Shown one piece after another: positions 60,061 through 64,000 of a DNA stretch of 64,000 bases. The position numbers and the translations under genes were made by a program. Origin of the DNA: an uncultured Erythrobacter sp. GTDB taxonomy: Bacteria > Pseudomonadota > Alphaproteobacteria > Sphingomonadales > Sphingomonadaceae. Where the stretch lies: positions 1,012,733 through 1,076,732 of the forward strand of contig CANNCZ010000002.1 of the NCBI GenBank assembly GCA_947503275.1. The letters are read 5' to 3'. Under the pieces are notes generated by a model that was not told the origin of the DNA, did not search any database, and saw only the letters and a program-made list of their open reading frames with translations. Each line of letters begins with the position of its first letter. Within the stretch, counting starts at the first letter, position 1.

Positions 60061-60109
60061 CCTTGCCAAGGTTGGGGTCGGGCGTTCGAATCGCCTCGCC
60101 CGCTCCATT
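60061..60109 (+). repeat. Attachment site, right copy (attR or internal att)
   Basis: 49 bp identical to 22905-22953. The tRNA is not complete here: only the 3' part from the anticodon stem is present, so this is an att copy and not a functional tRNA gene. Confidence 0.9.
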
Positions 60110-60306
60110 ATTTTCAAGCAGTTATGACGATAACTCGCAGTGCTTTGCGGTTCGCCCCACTGTATCCCCACAAACCGAGTCCCAAAAAGCCGCTCGATTT
60201 GACTTAGGCAGAGGGGGGAGGGGGCTTCGAACGAGGGCCTCCCATACACTATAGAATCCGACCTCGCGGGCGACAGAAAAAATTGAAAATTGGTATGAGA
60301 TAGAGC

Positions 60307-60546
60307 TTACGCGGCGCGTTTGGGTGGCAGGCCTGCTGAAAGGTCAGCCACATCGCATTCAAGAGCCTCGCAAAGGCGACACAATACTGTGAAGGTCAAA
60401 TTGCGTTCGCCACGCTCGATTGATCCAAAGTACGATCTGTCGATGTCAGCAACGAGAGCAAGCTGCTCTTGTGTAAGACCTATGCGTTTTCGCTGAGCGC
60501 GAATACGTTGGCCGAGTTCAAGCAAGATTGCGCTTTCCTCCATCAA
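60307..60546 (-). CDS. XRE-family HTH regulator
   Basis: 79 residues, a single Cro/C1-type helix-turn-helix (ELGQRIRAQRKRIGLTQEQLALVADIDRSYFGSIERGERNLTFTVLCRLCEALECDVADL) and almost nothing else. Typical of small repressors on mobile elements. Divergent from the small membrane protein gene, with an inverted repeat TTTGAGG/CCTCAAA (60562-60599) between them. Confidence 0.88.
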   Translation of the reverse strand: MMEESAILLELGQRIRAQRKRIGLTQEQLALVADIDRSYFGSIERGERNLTFTVLCRLCEALECDVADLSAGLPPKRAA

Positions 60547-60561
60547 GGAGGGTAGGCAAGA

Positions 60562-60599
60562 TTTGAGGACTATAAGTCCACGGGCTATCTTACCTCAAA
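60562..60599. promoter_or_regulatory. Inverted repeat between XRE gene and membrane gene
   Basis: TTTGAGG (60562-60568) and CCTCAAA (60593-60599), perfect 7-bp arms, 24-bp spacer; candidate binding site for the XRE repressor. Confidence 0.4.
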
Positions 60600-60697
60600 A
60601 TTTACGCTTTTGCGATTACACACGGCATTGACGCAACTCAGCCTTGTTTATCAGGGCTTTTGGCAGCCGATACAGGTCGAGCCACAAAGGATCGCAA

Positions 60698-60925
60698 ATG
60701 CTCTGGACAATCTTGACCGTTGTAGCCGTCATTGGCTTTGTAACGCACCTCAAAGGCCCCAACGCAGTGTGGGGTACAGCGACCCTTGGCATTCCTATTG
60801 GCCTCGTAATCGCCTTTTTTCAGACTGATTGGGATTGGTGGATTGTCGGGAAATCAGTGGTGGTTGCTGCGGTAATCGGGCTGGCCTTCGAAATCTTGGG
60901 CAAGTTGACCGAAAGGAAGGCCTGA
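60698..60925 (+). CDS. Small membrane protein
   Basis: 75 residues. AAGGA lies 6 nt before the ATG at 60698. Two or three hydrophobic helices (LWTILTVVAVIGFVTHL, WGTATLGIPIGLVIAFF, WWIVGKSVVVAAVIGLAFEIL) and a short basic tail. Not recognised. A strong terminator hairpin follows. Confidence 0.6.
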   Translation: MLWTILTVVAVIGFVTHLKGPNAVWGTATLGIPIGLVIAFFQTDWDWWIVGKSVVVAAVIGLAFEILGKLTERKA

Positions 60926-60927
60926 GG

Positions 60928-60993
60928 AAAAGAAGCCCCTCCCGATCTCTTATGGGTCCCCTTATGGGGATAACGAGAGGAGGAGCTTCTTTT
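60928..60993. terminator. Bidirectional terminator hairpin
   Basis: AAAAGAAG (60928-60935) pairs with CTTCTTTT (60986-60993); inside are further complementary blocks (CCCCTCC with GGAGG; TCCCC-TTAT-GGGGA). It lies between the convergent membrane gene (plus) and the polymerase-like gene (minus) and is U-rich at both ends. Confidence 0.75.
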
Positions 60994-61005
60994 CCCTGTC
61001 GGCAA

Positions 61006-62412
61006 TCAACCAGCCTTCTTGGTTATGACGGGTTGGAAGCCGAACCTTTCACAATAGGCGTTGTGCATGGCTGCATACAGTCTCGCCTCATGGTCACTTT
61101 GAACCAGGAACGAGTCGTGGACTGGCAAAACAACAATCCCCTCCTGCATAAGAGAAAAGACCACTTCTAACGCGATATCGGAGTCGATCTTTTGAAGCCG
61201 AAGCCCAGCGCCCGACATGAAGCTGTCTGCAATCAGGTGGTGCTTGGCTGCTATCAGCGAAACCAGCTCCTTCCGTTCCAGTTCGGGTGGTCCAATCTCG
61301 TCCACCTCCAGCTTGCAAGTCCAAGGGCGACCATTCGGACTACAATTAATCAGCGCCTGCGTATGACGCTTCACCCAAGGCCTGTAGGCATCCTCATTCA
61401 GTCCATGCTTTTGAGCGAGCGCAGTCAATAGTTCGAGCCGATAGAGGTCATCTTCTGCCTCAAAACCCTTCTCATTATAAAGCATCCGTAGGTGGAGACT
61501 GGAATAGTCCAGTTCGACCGTCGGCTTTCCATTGATCTGGATCGCCTTGCGAATGCCCTTCGGCGCGTTGGTCCACCAGGGTCCGTACAGTCGTCCTCCT
61601 TCTGCAAACGCTACAATGTCCTTTGATCGCGTCGTAAACGAACGAAAGAGGCTCGTGCGAATTTGCTCAGGCCGGACGTACGGCATCCCCTTACGCTTCT
61701 CAGGATCATTAAGTTTCGCCAGCCAGTGCCTGCGTTCGTCAGAACTTGGACTGACCGAAATATCCTGCGAGGCTAGGAGCGAATTGATTGCTGCCAGTTG
61801 GCTCGACCAATGTTCGGTTTGGGAGGTCGGGCTATAGCGGACTCGCTCTCGCCCATTCTCCTTGCCTGTACGGAGCTTGACGAGGCTCTCATTCGCCTGT
61901 TCGAACACTAGGCTGTGCGCTGAGATTCCACATTCGAACGCCAACACTTGGAAGGCATCGGTAAGTTCGAAACTCGATGCTCGCCCCTTTTTGGGTGAAG
62001 GAACGCCGAAACCAGTTTGCACGACCATCAGGCCTGCATCGCAAAGCAGATCGACAAGATTGCTCAACGCTTTCCCGTTCAGCCAGGAAGGGCCATCGTC
62101 ATAAGGGCCGTGTCGGCGAAAGTACGCCACACGCGCCGGGTTTCGATGGAAAAAGCAGCGGAGCGCGTTTGCTGATACCTTTCTCAGCAACTTCTCTCGA
62201 TTGCGCTGATCCTGAGGCTTAAGTGCCCGCTTTCGATGCTCCACGCTTTCGATAAGCGGCTGAATTCGCGCCATCAAAGCTGCGCCTTCTGGCTCTCGAA
62301 GATCGATGCGATGATCGAAAAAAGTTCCACTATGTGAGTATGGCCCAGCCCTAACTTCGGTTTTACCCGCCTCGTCTGTGTTGCCGATAGTTTTGTCCGC
62401 AAGTTCGATCAT
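61006..62412 (-). CDS. Family A polymerase-like protein (minimal palm, mobile-element type)
   Basis: 468 residues, no signal peptide. Residues about 270-440 carry the ordered motifs of a family A (Pol I/T7-type) palm: GGRLYGPWW (like TGRLSS), motif A V-E-L-D302-Y-S-S-L-H-L-R309 (compare DYSQIELR), R344-x3-K348 in AYRPWVKRHTQALIN (like motif B, RxxxK), and motif C P-V-H432-D433-S-F (HDE/HDS). Spacing A to C is about 131 residues, shorter than in Pol I. There is no 3'-5' exonuclease; residues 1-260 are unrecognised. It could be a primase-polymerase or replication protein for the element. Start codon overlaps the AlpA-like stop (TGATG). Confidence 0.65.
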   Translation of the reverse strand: MIELADKTIGNTDEAGKTEVRAGPYSHSGTFFDHRIDLREPEGAALMARIQPLIESVEHRKRALKPQDQRNREKLLRKVSANALRCFFHRNPARVAYFRRHGPYDDGPSWLNGKALSNLVDLLCDAGLMVVQTGFGVPSPKKGRASSFELTDAFQVLAFECGISAHSLVFEQANESLVKLRTGKENGRERVRYSPTSQTEHWSSQLAAINSLLASQDISVSPSSDERRHWLAKLNDPEKRKGMPYVRPEQIRTSLFRSFTTRSKDIVAFAEGGRLYGPWWTNAPKGIRKAIQINGKPTVELDYSSLHLRMLYNEKGFEAEDDLYRLELLTALAQKHGLNEDAYRPWVKRHTQALINCSPNGRPWTCKLEVDEIGPPELERKELVSLIAAKHHLIADSFMSGAGLRLQKIDSDIALEVVFSLMQEGIVVLPVHDSFLVQSDHEARLYAAMHNAYCERFGFQPVITKKAG

Positions 62413-62627
62413 CAGAGAGTTTCTCCCGACGAAACAAAATTGCTGACAAAATCCAGAACCTCAGACTTGAGATAGCGAGGCGACCGACCAATATAATGAG
62501 GGTCAATCGCCAGGAAGTGAGGTTGGCCCTTTCGCCGCTTGTGCCTTTGTACGCGGACCCAAGAGGGCGAAAGAGCCAAGAGGTGAGCGACATCCCTGTC
62601 GCTGTAGAACGACGGCTCAATTGACAT
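62412..62627 (-). CDS. AlpA-like HTH regulator
   Basis: 71 residues from the ATG at 62627 (AAAGGAG 6 nt upstream); the open frame to 62732 is not supported. A helix-turn-helix 17 pattern: FYSDRDVAHLLALSPSWVRVQRHKRRKGQPHFLAIDPHYIGRSPRYLKSEVLDF. Typical regulator of prophage or island genes. Translationally coupled to the polymerase-like gene downstream. An imperfect inverted repeat at 62752-62783 is its likely control site. Confidence 0.82.
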   Translation of the reverse strand: MSIEPSFYSDRDVAHLLALSPSWVRVQRHKRRKGQPHFLAIDPHYIGRSPRYLKSEVLDFVSNFVSSGETL

Positions 62628-62751
62628 GAGCTTCTCCTTTATTGGACGAGTTTTTTCGCAGGACAGAGCGCATTGCACTGCCTGTGAAAAAGGGTTCTCG
62701 TCGATTTTGAAAAAAGAAAGCCGAATTCCCAACTTTCTACCTATAGTATAT

Positions 62752-62783
62752 CAGAATTGTTCACAAAAGTCAAGAACATTCTG
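62752..62783. promoter_or_regulatory. Imperfect inverted repeat upstream of alpA-like gene
   Basis: CAGAATTGTTC (62752-62762) and GAACATTCTG (62774-62783), differing by one deleted base, just beside the AT-rich TATAGTATAT at 62742. Position suits an operator/promoter for the minus-strand AlpA-polymerase operon. Confidence 0.45.
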
Positions 62784-62951
62784 AACGGTAAATCCGTTGA
62801 GCAAGTGCGAAGGCTGAAAGAAGCTGATTGATCCCGGCGACTGTCTAGTAGTGAAAGTCTAGCAATTGTCGTGTGTTAGCGTTCCACTGCACAAGGCAAC
62901 ACAAGACATGAGCCGCTCGCGCTATTCCGATTTCTTGGCTATCAGTGGGCG

Positions 62952-63206
62952 CTACGGTTCCGAGCGGAAGCCCCTGTAGACCCACCATCCCACGAGGCTG
63001 AGCACGAGCAAGAGGGTCGGCAATATGACCCCCATAGTTATGGCGAGTACCAGGTTTTCGAGCGTCATCATCAGCCAGTCTGTGTTGCCCTCAGCCTGAG
63101 CACGTTGGTAGCTCTGATAATTGGCGTACCCAACATAGCCCCACCAAGCGAACCAAGGCAGGCCAATAGCAATAGCTAGTCTCTTGATGCCTCGTCGAAT
63201 GCTCAC
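62952..63206 (-). CDS. Small membrane protein
   Basis: 84 residues from a GTG at 63206 (GGAGG 7 nt upstream); the open frame begins at 63236. Two hydrophobic helices (LAIAIGLPWFAWWGYVGYANY; LENLVLAITMGVILPTLLLVLSLVGWWVY) separated by a polar loop. Family not recognised; a membrane partner of a mobile-element function is possible. Confidence 0.6.
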   Translation of the reverse strand: MSIRRGIKRLAIAIGLPWFAWWGYVGYANYQSYQRAQAEGNTDWLMMTLENLVLAITMGVILPTLLLVLSLVGWWVYRGFRSEP

Positions 63207-63303
63207 TTGGGGTCCTCCAAGCGGCTGGGATAGCAAACTGCCGTTGACAATTAGTTCTCGCTCAAGGCCGATTGATGGCGTTTTTGCTCAACCTTTGCTG
63301 ATC

Positions 63304-64000
63304 CTAATCGTACGGATTGCCAAATTCGCCCAGATAGGCGGCCTTGGCGCTCGCGGCTGAGCGTATCGATTCACGTACCGGAGGCAGTTGCAGGTCAAGA
63401 ACTCGGTACTTGCCGTCGATTTCCGATACGGCCTCGATCCTCCCAAACAAGTGTCCATGCCTTTCAGCATACGCGGCAAGGCCCTTCAACTTCGGAAGGC
63501 TGTCGGCCAGATGGTGTCCGTGTGGGTCCACTATATCCGCTGCGCACCCTTCATTCTCGCCATCGCTGAAGAACACAAAGTCCGGACGCATTATGCTTGG
63601 CTCCCCCGCATCGTCGTACACGATCCCGAGCGAATCCTGACTTGTGCGAGATGGATTTCGATACCACCCGATGCGCCCCTTCTTGGCCATCTCGATATCC
63701 AAAACGTGACGTTCCCAAGGATTCAGGTCATCCGGGAATTTGCCTCCATCATTGCACATCAAATGCCTATCGTAGGTCGGCAACGTCCTTTCGGTGCCAT
63801 CCGGGTCCTTGGCTTTGCTCATCTGAAGCCAAGCGTCGGGCAGGGTCAGCCGCACGTCAAACGGTGTGGCGCTAAGTTCGCTGATTTCCCGATAAGCTTC
63901 TTGCCGCTTGTCGGTGAGCTTTGCGATTGATGACTGGTATTCGCTGAGCCATTCATTGGCCAAGGCTTCCGCAGCCTTTTCCAACTTCACCTTCACCGCT
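63304..64000 (-). CDS. Type III restriction R-subunit/helicase-like protein, C-terminal part (runs off the window)
   Basis: At least 232 codons; the reading frame is open to the window edge. Features such as DLNPWERHVLDIEMAKKGRIGWYRNPSRTSQDSLGIVYDDAGEPSIMRPDFVFFSDGENEGCAADIVDPHGHHLADSLPKLKGLAAYAERHGHLFGRI resemble the C-terminal region of type III restriction R subunits and related DEAD/DEAH helicase-nucleases, in which PDFxFF and (D/E)IVDPHG form a PD-(D/E)xK-like nuclease site. The helicase part would lie beyond the edge. The assignment is by recalled pattern and is tentative. Confidence 0.5.
   Translation of the reverse strand, partial: AVKVKLEKAAEALANEWLSEYQSSIAKLTDKRQEAYREISELSATPFDVRLTLPDAWLQMSKAKDPDGTERTLPTYDRHLMCNDGGKFPDDLNPWERHVLDIEMAKKGRIGWYRNPSRTSQDSLGIVYDDAGEPSIMRPDFVFFSDGENEGCAADIVDPHGHHLADSLPKLKGLAAYAERHGHLFGRIEAVSEIDGKYRVLDLQLPPVRESIRSAASAKAAYLGEFGNPYD

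Larger units (their letters stand above)
22905..60109. mobile_element. 37.2-kb tRNA-Gly genomic island
   Basis: Bounded by identical 49-bp direct repeats (22905-22953 and 60061-60109) that comprise the 3' part of tRNA-Gly, the standard target of tyrosine integrases. It carries an integrase at each end, several more recombinases, excisionase-like regulators and accessory cargo (exporter cluster, efflux system, redox enzymes). No conjugation or phage structural genes are visible, so it is an integrative island without its own visible transfer machinery. Having an integrase at both ends may reflect merging of two elements. Confidence 0.85.

Noticed and set aside
60053..60109. A second tRNA-Gly gene
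   Set aside because: Only the 3' part of the tRNA is present; no acceptor or D arm upstream, so it is an attachment-site copy.
1..64000. CRISPR arrays, insertion sequences or retron-type RNA
   Set aside because: No regularly spaced repeats, no DDE transposase or reverse transcriptase frame was found; repeats seen are dispersed or att copies.

Overview
The window looks like a chromosome segment of an alphaproteobacterium, most likely Sphingomonadales near Erythrobacteraceae. This is inferred from protein character (class Ia ribonucleotide reductase, YggT/FolD and CnoX/LON pairs, sphingomonad-style integrases and lipoproteins), from clustered GANTC sites (the CcrM methylation motif of alphaproteobacteria) and from moderately high GC. 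No rRNA gene is present to confirm it.

Positions 1-22.9 kb are ordinary chromosome: a TonB-C-like periplasmic protein, an alpha/beta hydrolase, nrdA and nrdB separated by 4 kb of small membrane genes, a diguanylate cyclase and a radical SAM protein, then a nucleoside-deoxyribosyltransferase-like protein, several lipoproteins, a nuclease-like protein, an orphan bufferin-like (DUF2282) peptide, the argB-yggT-folD-lipoprotein-marC run, a TetR/MAPEG pair, a serine hydrolase, and a LON-domain protein with the thioredoxin-like co-chaperone CnoX.

A tRNA-Gly(GCC) gene at 22877-22951 marks the left end of an inserted element. The last 47 bases of the tRNA plus 2 bases recur exactly at 60061-60109 (49 bp identical), which defines a genomic island of about 37.2 kb with a tyrosine integrase at each end. 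The cargo, left to right: an integrase/excisionase module; a second short tyrosine recombinase; a TetR/TspO-like/YdeI operon; LysR with azoreductase and SDR; a five-gene minus-strand cluster (HlyD, C39-peptidase ABC exporter, a protein with a double-glycine leader, a large lipoprotein, a zinc-ribbon membrane protein) facing a divergent operon led by a membrane-tethered LuxR-type regulator; a zinc-ribbon protein and an SRAP-family protein; two tandem large serine recombinases; a LuxR solo; acid-stress and DUF4136-type envelope proteins; a glutamate symporter; a complete RND tripartite efflux system; a K+-channel-like protein and a DUF4403 protein. A dispersed repeat family occurs several times inside the island.

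Right of the second att copy (60.1-64 kb) the DNA again looks mobile. It holds an XRE regulator, an AlpA-like regulator coupled to a 468-residue protein with the motifs of a family A polymerase palm, and the C-terminal end of a protein resembling type III restriction R subunits/helicases. It may be a second, tandem element.

The best candidates for something undescribed are the double-glycine-leader export cluster (32.0-39.8 kb) with its membrane-bound regulator, and the minimal polymerase-like protein at 61.0-62.4 kb.
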